A DNA stretch of 64,000 nucleotides from Bacillota bacterium (GTDB taxonomy: Bacteria; Bacillota; Clostridia; Ch29): the NCBI GenBank assembly GCA_013540605.1, contig JABVCK010000005.1, forward strand, positions 1 through 64,000, given 5' to 3'. The notes under the pieces are model-generated. The model saw nothing but the letters and a program-made list of their open reading frames with translations. It had not been told where the DNA came from and made no database searches. Shown here piece after piece: positions 26,309 through 35,893 of the stretch (position 1 is the first letter of the stretch; each line of letters opens with the position of its first letter). A program made the translations under genes and the position numbers.

Positions 26309-28072
26309 CTAAACCCCACCGGACAGCGGTATCCCCTCTTCATTCCAACCCCTGCATCGATAGTAATCGCTGAGCATCTTTCTTAGCTGCTCGGGAGTGA
26401 TAACCTTTTGCTCAGGACCGATCGGCTCTTGGAAGAACCTGGGCGGGAGGCTGTCTTCCTTTGCCGTTACCCCTTCCCTTATGTTGAATTTCCTGGTTTC
26501 ATTGGTTATGTTGGATGCTATTTTTCTCAACTCTTCTTTGGACATCTTCAACCCCATGGTTGCCTCTACTATGGTTGACAGGTCCTCCCATAATACCATG
26601 TCCCTGAAGAACCTGCACAGTATCAGTGCATCGTACAGGGTCAGCCGGTCTTCATATTCCACCAGCAACTCGGCTTTGCCTTGGATGGTATCGGGGTCTA
26701 TTATTCCGCTTAGTTCGGGCTTGTAAAAGGTGGTTCGCAGATGGCATGCACCCCTGTCGGAGGTTGCATACGCCAGACCCATTCCTTTTAGTATGCGGGG
26801 ATCGTACCCGGCAGGTTCGAGGCCTTTGACGTGGATGGCCATATCCTCCAAACCCCATTTTTTGCTGGCTGTTACTATACCCTCTGCGAGGATTTCTCCT
26901 ATATCTTTCTTTTGGGATATTTTATGCAGGAGGTGGGCTACTGCCTCCGCATCTCCGTACTCGATGGGGTAATGGATTGCTCCCCTTTTGCCTGCTTCTA
27001 TGGTGAAGGCTGCGAGGTTTCCGGCTGTGATTGTATCCATGCCCAGCCTGTCACAGATGTCGTTGAGGTAGAGTATTTCTTCCATGCTGTCTATGCAGCA
27101 TAGGCCTCCGAATGCATAAATTGTTTCGTATTCGGGACCTTCCAGCTTCAGGCCTTTATGGCGGCCTTTGGTTGCCTGTGTTAGTTTGCCGCAGGCGAAG
27201 AAGCAGCGGTCACAGGCCTTAGGCTTGACATCCATTTCTCTTTGCATATAGTCTGCGCTGATGTTCTCCCATTTGTCGAAGAAGCCCTCCTGCCAGTAAC
27301 GGGTGGGAAAACCGTTGACGGAATTCATTATCTTGACCAGCATGGGAGTTCCAAGCTGCCTGTATGCTCTTGCGCCGGGGTTTTCTTTACCCCTTTCCAT
27401 GAGGTCTTTTACGTAGTTTTCCATGAGTATAGGGTTGGCTATATCGCACTGGGCCTGGCCGTGGAATACGATGGCCTTGAGGTTCTTGGAGCCCATTACG
27501 GCGCCTACGCCGGTTCTGCCTGCGGATCTCCAGTAGTTGTTTTCTATGCAGGCGAACCTGACCAGGTTTTCGCCTGCGGGGCCTATGACCACGGCCTGGG
27601 CTTTTTCTACACCTACTTCACCGAGTACGCTGTCTTCGGTCTGGTAGGTTTCTTTACCCCACAGATGCGCTGCGCTGTGAAACCTAACTTCTGTATCGGA
27701 TATCTCCAGGTAGATCCTGTCCTCTGATACTCCTTCTATGATAATGGCGTCATACCCGGTTTTTTTGATAACGGGAGCGACGTGCCCGCCGGAGTAGCTT
27801 TCGGAATATATCCCTGTTAACGGGGATTTGGTGAATAACCCGTACCTGCTGACGCCCATCATTTTTGTTCCTGTTGCCGGGCCGGTGGTGAATATTAGCT
27901 TATTATCTCCGCCTAAAGGATCTGCTCCCTGGGGTACCTCTTTATTGAGGAGGTAGCTGCCCAGGCCCTTTCCCCCGAAATATCTCTTGAATATCTGATC
28001 CGGTATCTCTTCTGTTGTCCAGGTCTTTCCGCTTAAGTTCACCCTCAACAGTTTATTATAAAATCCGTACAT
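26309..28072 (-). CDS. aor: Tungsten-containing aldehyde:ferredoxin oxidoreductase
   Basis: 587 residues. The ATG at 28072 sits 9 bases after AAGGAG; another ATG two codons earlier is too close. The tungstopterin-binding N-terminal domain shows YFGGKGLGSYLL, GPATGTKMMGVSRY and SGGHVAPVIKKTGYDAIIIEG. The [4Fe-4S] ligands appear as CDRCFFAC with a further Cys in DRGACHLRTT. It oxidises aldehydes to acids with ferredoxin, or runs in reverse to reduce acids. It is the third gene after an alcohol dehydrogenase and a permease under a sigma54 promoter. Confidence 0.95.
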   Translation of the reverse strand: MYGFYNKLLRVNLSGKTWTTEEIPDQIFKRYFGGKGLGSYLLNKEVPQGADPLGGDNKLIFTTGPATGTKMMGVSRYGLFTKSPLTGIYSESYSGGHVAPVIKKTGYDAIIIEGVSEDRIYLEISDTEVRFHSAAHLWGKETYQTEDSVLGEVGVEKAQAVVIGPAGENLVRFACIENNYWRSAGRTGVGAVMGSKNLKAIVFHGQAQCDIANPILMENYVKDLMERGKENPGARAYRQLGTPMLVKIMNSVNGFPTRYWQEGFFDKWENISADYMQREMDVKPKACDRCFFACGKLTQATKGRHKGLKLEGPEYETIYAFGGLCCIDSMEEILYLNDICDRLGMDTITAGNLAAFTIEAGKRGAIHYPIEYGDAEAVAHLLHKISQKKDIGEILAEGIVTASKKWGLEDMAIHVKGLEPAGYDPRILKGMGLAYATSDRGACHLRTTFYKPELSGIIDPDTIQGKAELLVEYEDRLTLYDALILCRFFRDMVLWEDLSTIVEATMGLKMSKEELRKIASNITNETRKFNIREGVTAKEDSLPPRFFQEPIGPEQKVITPEQLRKMLSDYYRCRGWNEEGIPLSGGV

Positions 28073-28156
28073 ATTCATCCTCTCCTTACCATATTTTGCC
28101 AGAGCAAGATGCCTATTTTGCCACGGCAAACGTCTGAGTTGTACCTCCAGAGAAGT

Positions 28157-29494
28157 TTAAGCCTCTACTTTCTTTGCTTCAGCCTTACCCGACTCAACCA
28201 GCAAATACAGCAATATTCCGGCTGCAAGACCCCAGGCAGCTCCTTTTATTGCAAGTACCGCGCCCATGACTCCTGCAACACCCTTTTGTTCGTTAGTTTT
28301 GACTATGTCCATGGCAATCCTGGTGCAAACAAACCCTTGTACCAGCAGGGTCAATGACAGGGCAACCGGGAGAACAGGCCGGATAAGCGATACAATGGGC
28401 ATCAGGCTGACACCGACAAAGGTCATTATCCTGAAGGTTCCCATCCCGCTGAAAATGGAATCCATCGAATCCCTGCCATCCTTATACCTTTCAGAAACCG
28501 CTGCAGTTACTGCGGCCCACAGCGGTCCGCATAACTGGGTATACGGGGATATGAACGCCTGGATAATGTTACGGAAGCCGCTGATGAGATTGGATCTGTT
28601 TTCATTAAAGTCAATCTTCTCGTCTTTTCTGACTTCATCCGCTTCAGTTATCAGGGCTTTACTTGTTACAAAGTCACCGAACGCGATTATATACGCAGCG
28701 AATAGCATTGGTAGTGCCGCAACAAACAATCTCAATGCAGGGAAGCCTATACCGAACGGAGTTACTTCCCTGAACAGTTCACCGAAACGGGGCACAAATA
28801 CTTCCCATTCGATTTGAGGTATTGGAAGTTCCTTCACTATGGGACCGATTATTAAGGCTATAGCTAGTGCAGGAAGCATTCCGTATTTTGCAATACTGTC
28901 TATTGCCTTGCTTTGCCTCCTCCACTCCTTAAAACGCCTGGAAAAAAGGAAGAATAATGCCAGGAGGCCCCCTATCAAAATTGTAATCGGAAATTGTTCA
29001 AACCTCCCGCCCGGCTTCACCTCCCCGATTACTGCGGCCATACCTGCTCCTAATAGTATTCCGGCCTTGATCGAGTCCGGTACCCAGTTGATCAGTTTCT
29101 TTGCAGCGCCTGTAATGCCCATTAGCACGAAGAAAATACCGACCAGCAGCTGCAGAGCAATCAGCGCCTGTGTCCTTTCCGGCCCTATGGGATATTGTGT
29201 CAGGTACGCAATGGTTAGCGGGATTGCAGGTGTAATCCAGCCTGGAACCACAGGGTCCCCGAGCAATACATGCAGGTTATACAGGGCGCCGTTGATAATT
29301 ACCATAGTAAGAGCTATTTCGAAAGAAACCCCGAGCACTTCGGTCAGCACGGGAATTGCACCCAAACAGGTAGCGCACATCAGCAGCGCCTGTAAAGCTT
29401 CAGGCCATTCCCACCTGTAGTGGATAAAGGGCAAGCGCAGCTTGAAGATTCCAAGCGGTATAAACGGTTGTTCTGCACCATATTCTCTTCTCAT
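28157..29494 (-). CDS. NCS2/SLC26-like multi-spanning permease
   Basis: About 445 residues with some 12-14 hydrophobic segments. The overall plan resembles the xanthine/uracil-sulfate permease fold (GDPVVPGWITPAIPLTIAYL with helix-breaking prolines, GILLGAGMAAVIGEV, FGDFVTSKALITEADE), but I do not recognise a substrate class. It lies between iron alcohol dehydrogenase and AOR in the same operon, so an aromatic or short carboxylic acid, aldehyde-related anion or even tungstate is imaginable. This is not testable from sequence alone. The second ATG fits the GGGG ribosome site better than the first. Confidence 0.65.
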   Translation of the reverse strand: MRREYGAEQPFIPLGIFKLRLPFIHYRWEWPEALQALLMCATCLGAIPVLTEVLGVSFEIALTMVIINGALYNLHVLLGDPVVPGWITPAIPLTIAYLTQYPIGPERTQALIALQLLVGIFFVLMGITGAAKKLINWVPDSIKAGILLGAGMAAVIGEVKPGGRFEQFPITILIGGLLALFFLFSRRFKEWRRQSKAIDSIAKYGMLPALAIALIIGPIVKELPIPQIEWEVFVPRFGELFREVTPFGIGFPALRLFVAALPMLFAAYIIAFGDFVTSKALITEADEVRKDEKIDFNENRSNLISGFRNIIQAFISPYTQLCGPLWAAVTAAVSERYKDGRDSMDSIFSGMGTFRIMTFVGVSLMPIVSLIRPVLPVALSLTLLVQGFVCTRIAMDIVKTNEQKGVAGVMGAVLAIKGAAWGLAAGILLYLLVESGKAEAKKVEA

Positions 29495-29585
29495 TTCCAT
29501 AACCCCTTTCTTCTGTATTTTTTATGTTTAAGATACTGATAGAATCATAGACCGCCCCCTTTTTATCGCGGACATTCCTTAAAGC

Positions 29586-30743
29586 CTACCATGCATTCGA
29601 ATAGATGGTCTCTATGTCTTCCAATGTCAGCTTGCGCGGATTGTTGGACAGCAGCCTGGTGACTTTAATCCCTGCCTCCGCAAGTTTTGGAATAGCTTCC
29701 TTGGGTATATCTACCTGCCGCAGCTTTGTGGGTACTCCAATGTCTTCAGCTAAACCTATCATTGCATCTATTGCTTTCTGGGCGGCTTCCCTTGGCGACA
29801 GCCCTTCAACGTTCTCTCCCATTGCCGTGGCAATTTCCTTGAATTTGGCCATCCTGCTTACAACGTTATATTCCATTACATACCGCAGCATCAGTGTATT
29901 AGCCATTCCATGGGCTATGTGGAACTGACCGCCCAGGGGATAAGCCAGAGCATGTACAGCTCCCACTCCTGCGTTTCCGAAAGCTATACCTGCCATCAAG
30001 CTTCCCAGTGACATGTTGTACCGTGCTTCAACATTCTCTCCGTCCGTAACTGCTGTTCTCAAGTTGTCGGATATAAGTTTAATTGCTTCAAGAGCAATAC
30101 AGTCGGTAAAAGCATTGGACTTCTTGGCGATGAAGGCTTCAATGGCGTGGATCAATGCATCCATCCCTGTATTCGCCGTTATTTTAGGAGGAACAGTAAA
30201 AGTAAGGCTTGGGTCCACCAGCGCTATATCGGCGAACAGGTATGGGCTTACAACGCCTTTCTTCAATTCTTCCTTGACATCGGTCAGTATTGCTATATTT
30301 GTCGCCTCCGAACCGGTACCTGAAGTGGTAGGTATCAATATCTTGGCAATACCCGGTTTCTTGACCATGTCAGTGCCTATATAATCCCCGATAGCTCCTC
30401 CGTTGGTAACTATGACCGATACAACCTTGGTGACATCCAGCGAGCTTCCTCCTCCCAAGCCTACCAGAAGGTCGTATCCGCCATCCTTTACCTCATTCAC
30501 GATTTCCTGTATCTGCTCCACCGGGGGTTCAGGTATTACTTTGGTATAACATCCAAACTTGATGCCACCTTCTGCAAGCGGTTTTTTTACCCTTTCCAGA
30601 AGACCTGCCTTTAGCACACCTTCGTCGGTAATTATAAATACCTTCTTACCTCCCAGCTTCCGTACCTTTTCATTAAGCTGTTCGACGATTCCGGTTCCTA
30701 TCTCAATGCTATTCGGCACGGCAAAATTAATTGGTTTGTTCAT
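29586..30743 (-). CDS. Iron-containing alcohol dehydrogenase
   Basis: 385 residues from ATG with AAGGAGG eight bases upstream. Group III dehydrogenase: GGGSSLDVTKVVSVI for NAD binding, IPTTSGTGSEATNIAIL, and metal ligands in LVDPSLT, DALIHAIEAF and GAVHALAYPLGGQFHIAHG. It interconverts alcohols and aldehydes with NAD(H), feeding or draining the aldehyde used by AOR. It is the first gene of the sigma54-controlled operon. Confidence 0.94.
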   Translation of the reverse strand: MNKPINFAVPNSIEIGTGIVEQLNEKVRKLGGKKVFIITDEGVLKAGLLERVKKPLAEGGIKFGCYTKVIPEPPVEQIQEIVNEVKDGGYDLLVGLGGGSSLDVTKVVSVIVTNGGAIGDYIGTDMVKKPGIAKILIPTTSGTGSEATNIAILTDVKEELKKGVVSPYLFADIALVDPSLTFTVPPKITANTGMDALIHAIEAFIAKKSNAFTDCIALEAIKLISDNLRTAVTDGENVEARYNMSLGSLMAGIAFGNAGVGAVHALAYPLGGQFHIAHGMANTLMLRYVMEYNVVSRMAKFKEIATAMGENVEGLSPREAAQKAIDAMIGLAEDIGVPTKLRQVDIPKEAIPKLAEAGIKVTRLLSNNPRKLTLEDIETIYSNAW

Positions 30744-30778
30744 GAAGAGGACCTCCTTGTGGTTTTTTTGTTTATTCT

Positions 30779-30794
30779 CGCAATTTCTTTGCCA
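30779..30794 (-). promoter_or_regulatory. sigma54 (-24/-12) promoter of the ADH-permease-AOR operon
   Basis: The minus strand reads TGGCAAAGAAATTGCG, with TGGCA and TTGC at canonical spacing. The start would be near 30768, 25 bases before the dehydrogenase ATG, with its AAGGAGG in between. Confidence 0.85.
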
Positions 30795-30799
30795 AATAT

Positions 30800-30826
30800 A
30801 AAAAACCTTGCGGTACAAGGTTTTTT
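30800..30826. terminator. Bidirectional-looking terminator of the sigma54 activator gene
   Basis: AAAAAACCTTG and CAAGGTTTTTT are perfect arms around CGGTA. On the minus strand it ends the activator transcript (stop at 30955) just before the -24/-12 promoter of the next operon. Confidence 0.8.
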
Positions 30827-30846
30827 ATATGATTTACTATGTTCAG

Positions 30847-30983
30847 TTGTGCACAGGTGCAAAAATTCCTGACCATTTCATACAATATAAAAATGCAGGA
30901 TGCTGTAGAAACCTTGCAAACATGGTTTGTGCATTATTGCACAAACAATTTCTGTTATGCACCGGTTTCGTGCATATCTGCAC
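30847..30983. promoter_or_regulatory. Three GTGCA-N4-TGCAC upstream activator sites
   Basis: Dyads with the same half-sites and four-base spacer occur at 30847-30864 (TTGTGCACAGGTGCAAAA), 30925-30946 (perfect, GTTTGTGCA-N4-TGCACAAAC) and 30970-30983 (GTGCATATCTGCAC, inside the 3' end of the activator gene). Their centres lie about 88, 168 and 209 bp upstream of the predicted start, where enhancer-binding proteins act. Confidence 0.7.
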
Positions 30984-32721
30984 TTAAATTGTATTTGGCT
31001 ATTTTCCGAGCTATGGTAGTACGGTGCACTCCCAAAACTTCGGCAACTTTATTAATATTCCGGTATTTTTTAAACGAATTTATTATTAGCTGCTCTTCAA
31101 CATCCTTTATCGCTTTATCCAGGGGCACGATATCCTTTATCAGGATATTGGATTTTGTATAGGCTAATTCCCCTCTCATGCATTTTGGCAGGTGCATGGT
31201 CCTAATATAGTCCTCTTCGGGTATTACTATCAGCCTTTCTACTATGTTTTCCAGTTCTCTCACATTTCCCGGCCAGTTGTATTCCAGGAAATAATCTATT
31301 ATTTCCGAGGTTATCTGCTTATTCAGGTTGTACTTCTTGTTGTACTTTTCCACGTAATAACACAGCAGGGGAATAATATCCTCCTTTCTATCCCTGAGGG
31401 GAGGTATGTATATGGGCACTACGTTAAGCCTGTAGAACAGGTCTTCTCTGAATCTGCCTTCGGATACAAGCTTCTCCAGATCCTTATTAGTTGAAGCTAT
31501 TATTCTCACATCGATTTTCCTTGGTTCCAAACTCCCCAGTCTGCTTATCTCCAGATCCTGGATAGCTCTCAGCAGTTTAACCTGCAGAGTCTTGGGCATT
31601 TCTGCAATCTCGTCCAATAGCAGAACCCCTTTCTCCGCAACTTCAAACAGCCCGGGTTTGCCCTCCTTTTTAGCCCCGGTAAAAGCGCCCCCCTCATAGC
31701 CGAAAAGCTCTGATTCCAACAGGTTCTCAGGAATGGCGCCGCAGTTTATCTTTATAAAGGGCCCATCCTTTCTATCGCTTTCTTTATGGATGAGTTTGGC
31801 TATAACCTCTTTTCCTACTCCGGATTCGCCCATTATCAGTACATTCGAATCCACTCTTGAAACACGAAGGGTCAGTCGGAGCACTTCCTTCATATCATCA
31901 CTTTTTGCGATAACATCGTCCAGCTCCATCTGCTGAAGGCGCATCTCGATCAGCTCACTGTGGTATTTCTGGGTTAGCTCCCTGGTCTTTTCCAGTTCAA
32001 TTTTCAGCCTGTTCAGCTCTGTCATATCCCTCACATTTGTTACTACCAGAGTTATTTCGCCGTCTTCGTTGAACACCGGATTCCCCGTCACCATTACATC
32101 CTTTCTGCCCTTGATCTGCTGCATTATGGTAATCGGTTTCTTTTTTTCCAGTACCAGGAGGGTTACCGACTTGGAGTAAAAACCTGCTTTTTCAAGTTCT
32201 CTCATATGCCTTCCCAGGACTTCTTTCCGCTGAACACCGGTTATCCGTTCATATGCAGAATTAACGCGTACGGTTATTCCGTTACCATCCGTGACATATA
32301 TCCCGTCATAGGACGATTCAATAATGGCGTTCAGCTCTACGCTCAATTTTTTGCACACGTCCAGCTTCCTCAAAATATCCTCTATCTCCGAAATGTCCTG
32401 GAATACCGCAACAGCCCCAACGATTTCATTGTCCAATATTACAGGTGTCCTGTTTGTTATTACCGTTCTGTTCCCTATCGTCAGTTTCTGGCCAAAATCG
32501 CTTTTCCCGGTTTTCAGTATCTCCAAAAGGTTTGTGTTGGGTATTACCTCCGATATGTGGCATCCGATCGCATCCTCTGCCTTAACTCCAATAATTCTCT
32601 CAGCAGCAGGATTTATTATATTAATCATTCCCTGTTTATTAATTGAAATTATTGAATTATGTGTAGAATTCAGGATAGCATTCAGTTCACTTTCGTATTT
32701 CCCCATGCGCTTTGCGTTCAC
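30955..32721 (-). CDS. PAS-PAS sigma54-dependent activator of the ADH/AOR operon
   Basis: 588 residues from a GTG preceded by AAGGGGATATTTTT; the open frame extends 44 codons further without a ribosome site. Two PAS domains (about 10-110 and 125-235, each with a VNSAYERITGV-like or INPAAERIIGV-like core) are joined by a short coiled coil to an AAA+ domain with [34 protein letters not shown] and [15 protein letters not shown] Fis-type HTH (NINKVAEVLGVHRTTIARKI) closes the protein. It should bind the three dyads at its 3' end and activate the promoter at 30779. Confidence 0.93.
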   Translation of the reverse strand: MNAKRMGKYESELNAILNSTHNSIISINKQGMINIINPAAERIIGVKAEDAIGCHISEVIPNTNLLEILKTGKSDFGQKLTIGNRTVITNRTPVILDNEIVGAVAVFQDISEIEDILRKLDVCKKLSVELNAIIESSYDGIYVTDGNGITVRVNSAYERITGVQRKEVLGRHMRELEKAGFYSKSVTLLVLEKKKPITIMQQIKGRKDVMVTGNPVFNEDGEITLVVTNVRDMTELNRLKIELEKTRELTQKYHSELIEMRLQQMELDDVIAKSDDMKEVLRLTLRVSRVDSNVLIMGESGVGKEVIAKLIHKESDRKDGPFIKINCGAIPENLLESELFGYEGGAFTGAKKEGKPGLFEVAEKGVLLLDEIAEMPKTLQVKLLRAIQDLEISRLGSLEPRKIDVRIIASTNKDLEKLVSEGRFREDLFYRLNVVPIYIPPLRDRKEDIIPLLCYYVEKYNKKYNLNKQITSEIIDYFLEYNWPGNVRELENIVERLIVIPEEDYIRTMHLPKCMRGELAYTKSNILIKDIVPLDKAIKDVEEQLIINSFKKYRNINKVAEVLGVHRTTIARKIAKYNLSADMHETGA

Positions 32722-32946
32722 AAAAATATCCCCTTCCCACATAATTTTTGTACAGGAAGCATTGATAATGTTAGAATATTCGCCTATAAAACAAAACAGA
32801 GTCCCCTTGCCCTGAAAATATGCAAGTGAACTCCTTTGCACAGCGGCAGGCATTAAAATTGCTTTTAATCCCCTATCGTCCCATAAAGCCCGGTAGGTTC
32901 TATAGGATCGGAGTATACAATCTGTAACAAAATATAATTGCCGCTA

Positions 32947-33345
32947 TTAACTGTTCTTTTTTTCCGCTGTTTTATCTAAAAACCTCTCCAGGTTAATTAT
33001 ATACCTTTCATGCATTCCCTCTCCGATTTTTTCCTTCTCATCATAGGCTTCTACTTTAAAAACCAGCCTTTTACCGTCTATCTCGATAAGCTCCGCAGTA
33101 GCGTATACCTTCATGCCAATGGGTGTGGCTGCAAGATGTTTAACATCCAGGTGGGTTCCCACCGTTGCATAGCCCTTCGGAAGGTGAAGGTCAACCGCAG
33201 ATAGAGCAGCATTTTCCATAAGACCAATCATCATAGGAGTAGCAAATACTTCTACTCCCCCGCTTCCAAAGTTGGCAGCGGTATCCTTCTCCTTGACTAT
33301 TGTCTCTATCTTAGAATTAAGACCTATGTGAAGTTTAAATTCCAT
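32947..33345 (-). CDS. FlK-like hotdog-fold acyl-CoA thioesterase
   Basis: 132 residues. The pattern FATPMMIGLMENAA (Thr and Glu) followed by GTHLDVKHLAATP (His) matches the catalytic triad of fluoroacetyl-CoA thioesterase FlK and its many clostridial homologues, here more probably a general acyl-CoA or CoA-ester thioesterase. It stands alone between the activator gene and ftsH. The substrate is unknown. Confidence 0.8.
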   Translation of the reverse strand: MEFKLHIGLNSKIETIVKEKDTAANFGSGGVEVFATPMMIGLMENAALSAVDLHLPKGYATVGTHLDVKHLAATPIGMKVYATAELIEIDGKRLVFKVEAYDEKEKIGEGMHERYIINLERFLDKTAEKKNS

Positions 33346-33416
33346 TCAATCACCCCTACCTATTCAATTTTACGATTATATATTATATCAGATAAAATTT
33401 GAAAAATCCATTGACA

Positions 33417-33446
33417 ACAAAAATAAGGCAACGGCAGCTGCCTTAT
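33417..33446 (-). terminator. Intrinsic terminator of ftsH
   Basis: ATAAGGCA and TGCCTTAT (minus strand) pair around an 8-base loop and are followed by TTTTTGTTG. It starts 11 bases after the ftsH stop. Confidence 0.85.
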
Positions 33447-33457
33447 CTATAATCCAT

Positions 33458-35257
33458 TTATGCCTGGGCGAAGATCTCTTCAAATTCTTCTCCAGTAAGC
33501 TTCTCCCTTTCGAGTAGGGCGCTAGCTACTGTGTGAAGCTTCTGTATATTCTTTTCCAGGATTTCAAGGGCACTTGCGTACGCCTTGTCTATAATGTTCT
33601 TTACTTCTTTATCTATTTCTGCCGCTACCTCTTCACTATAGTTCTTGCTTCTTGCCATTTCCTTGCCAATAAATACTTCATCATGACCTGTACCAAATGT
33701 CATCGGACCAAGATTTTCACTCATACCATATTCCGTTACCATCTTTCTGGCCATCCTGGTTACTTTTTCCAGGTCATTCTGCGCACCTGTGCTTATATCG
33801 TTTAGAGCAAGCTTCTCAGCCACCCTTCCTCCCAGCAGGTGTACAAGATATTCTTCCATCTCAGATTTGGACATGTAGTACTTGTCTTCCTTGGGAAGTA
33901 TCATGGTGTAGCCTCCGGCTCTTCCCCTTGGGACTATGGAGATCTGATGGACAGGATCGGAGTTGGGCAGCAGCCTGGCTACAACCGCATGCCCCGCTTC
34001 ATGATAAGCCGTAAGCTTTTTATCTTTCTCGCTCATCACCCTGCTTCTCTTTTCGGGACCTGCAATTACCCTTGTAACGCCTTCCTCCAGCTCTTCCCTG
34101 CCTATTTTCTTCTTTCCCTTACGGGCAGCCAGAAGAGCCGCTTCATTCATCAGGTTCTCCAGATCGGCCGGAGTAAACCCAGGTGTCCCCTTTGCTATAT
34201 CCTCAAGATTTATTTCCTCTTCCAGGGGTTTGCCCCTCGAATGTATCTTCAATACAGCTTCCCTTTCCTTTACATCGGGTACCCCGACAAGAACCTGCCT
34301 ATCAAACCGTCCCGGCCTCAAGAGGGCTGGGTCCAGTATATCTGGCCTGTTGGTAGCAGCGATTATTATAATACCTTCGTTAACGCTGAAACCATCCATT
34401 TCAACGAGCAGTTGGTTAAGGGTTTGCTCCCTTTCATCATGTCCTCCGCCCAATCCGGCTCCTCTGTGGCGCCCCACCGCGTCAATTTCGTCGATAAAGA
34501 CTATGCATGGAGAATTCTTCTTAGCCTGTTCAAACAGGTCCCTTACCCTTGACGCACCTACACCTACAAACATCTCAACAAAATCCGAACCGGATATGCT
34601 GAAAAAGGGTACCCCGGCTTCGCCCGAAACTGCTCTTGCCAGGTAGGTTTTTCCGGTTCCGGGAGGCCCGACCAATAAAACCCCTTTAGGAATTCTTGCA
34701 CCCAGTTCAATGAACTTTCTGGGGTTTTTCAGGAATTCAACAATCTCCGACAGCTCTTCCTTTTCTTCCTTTGCTCCTGCCACATCATCAAAGCTAATTC
34801 TTCTCTTATCCTCGCTGTGAAGTTTAGCTTTGCTCTTTCCGAAGGACATTACCCTATTTCCACCACCCTGGGACTGCTGCATGAAGAAAAACCACAGCAC
34901 GACAAACAAGAGAATCACAAACAGGGTCGGAAGCATCTGGGCCCACCACGGGGTTCCTGGCGGTATTTTATAATTAACCTGAAGTATTCCTTCCTTTATC
35001 TGCGGAAGTATATACTGGTTAAATGTTTGCAAATCGGGAACGGTTGACTGAAACTCTGTCCCATCTTTTAGTACGCCTGTTACTACCTTATCTTCAATGA
35101 TCAGTTTTGAAACATTTTGATCGTTTATCTGGATAATTAACTGTGAATACTCGAGCTTTGTTATTTCTTTGCTGCTGGCGCCGTACATCTGCACTATAGC
35201 AACTATTATTATGAAGATTAGAATATAAAAGCTCGCTCCTCGGAAAAACTTCGACAA
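33458..35257 (-). CDS. ftsH: ATP-dependent zinc metalloprotease FtsH
   Basis: 599 residues. It has two N-terminal membrane segments (about 7-27 and 105-125), an AAA+ domain with [14 protein letters not shown] and [13 protein letters not shown] plus the second region of homology ([19 protein letters not shown]), and a protease domain with the zinc site [10 protein letters not shown]. It degrades membrane and regulatory proteins. It follows hpt, as in Bacillus, but what comes next here is an accessory block rather than coaX. Confidence 0.97.
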   Translation of the reverse strand: MSKFFRGASFYILIFIIIVAIVQMYGASSKEITKLEYSQLIIQINDQNVSKLIIEDKVVTGVLKDGTEFQSTVPDLQTFNQYILPQIKEGILQVNYKIPPGTPWWAQMLPTLFVILLFVVLWFFFMQQSQGGGNRVMSFGKSKAKLHSEDKRRISFDDVAGAKEEKEELSEIVEFLKNPRKFIELGARIPKGVLLVGPPGTGKTYLARAVSGEAGVPFFSISGSDFVEMFVGVGASRVRDLFEQAKKNSPCIVFIDEIDAVGRHRGAGLGGGHDEREQTLNQLLVEMDGFSVNEGIIIIAATNRPDILDPALLRPGRFDRQVLVGVPDVKEREAVLKIHSRGKPLEEEINLEDIAKGTPGFTPADLENLMNEAALLAARKGKKKIGREELEEGVTRVIAGPEKRSRVMSEKDKKLTAYHEAGHAVVARLLPNSDPVHQISIVPRGRAGGYTMILPKEDKYYMSKSEMEEYLVHLLGGRVAEKLALNDISTGAQNDLEKVTRMARKMVTEYGMSENLGPMTFGTGHDEVFIGKEMARSKNYSEEVAAEIDKEVKNIIDKAYASALEILEKNIQKLHTVASALLEREKLTGEEFEEIFAQA

Positions 35258-35352
35258 TCATAGCCCTCCTTTCAAAAGAGCATGAATCATGATAAGTATT
35301 TTAACACATTTCTTGCTAAAACACAAATAACTGCAGCACACCATTATCATAG

Positions 35353-35892
35353 CTATTTCTGGTAGATCTCCGGTTTCAATATGCAAACCTCGGGCAAGTT
35401 TCTATATTTTTCCGCATAATCAAGGCCATAACCTACAACAAACTCATCCTCTATGACAAATCCGATATAATCAACTTTGACGTTCACCTTTCGCCTTTCC
35501 GGTTTATCAAGCAACGTACAAATCTTAACACTGTTCGGTCCTCTTGATTTCAGGTTTTCATACAGGTAGCTGAGCGTAAGGCCGCTATCTATAATGTCTT
35601 CAACAACCAAAACATCCATACCCTCTATGCTGTTGTCCAAATCCTTAAGTATTCTGACAACCCCAGAGGTTGTTGTTGAGTTTCCGTAACTTGATACAGC
35701 AATGAAATCGATAGTCAAGGGCATGCTTATATTTTTCACGAGGTCGCCCAGAAAAAGGACAGCTCCCTTGAGCACCCCGACAACCACCAGGTCCTTGCCT
35801 TTATAATCCCTGGTAATCTCTTGCCCTAACTCTTTCACTCGTTCCTGTATCTCTTTTTCGCTAATCAAGACTTCTTTTATGCTGTTCCTCAT
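35353..35892 (-). CDS. hpt: Hypoxanthine phosphoribosyltransferase
   Basis: 179 residues. It makes IMP and GMP from bases and PRPP. The PRPP-binding signature is VLVVEDIIDSGLTLSYL, with the flexible-loop segment SSYGNSTTTSG before it and VDYIGFVIEDEFVVGYGLDY after it. The ATG lies 1 base after the tilS stop, so translation is coupled. The tilS-hpt-ftsH order is highly conserved in Firmicutes. Confidence 0.97.
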   Translation of the reverse strand: MRNSIKEVLISEKEIQERVKELGQEITRDYKGKDLVVVGVLKGAVLFLGDLVKNISMPLTIDFIAVSSYGNSTTTSGVVRILKDLDNSIEGMDVLVVEDIIDSGLTLSYLYENLKSRGPNSVKICTLLDKPERRKVNVKVDYIGFVIEDEFVVGYGLDYAEKYRNLPEVCILKPEIYQK

Positions 35893-35893
35893 T

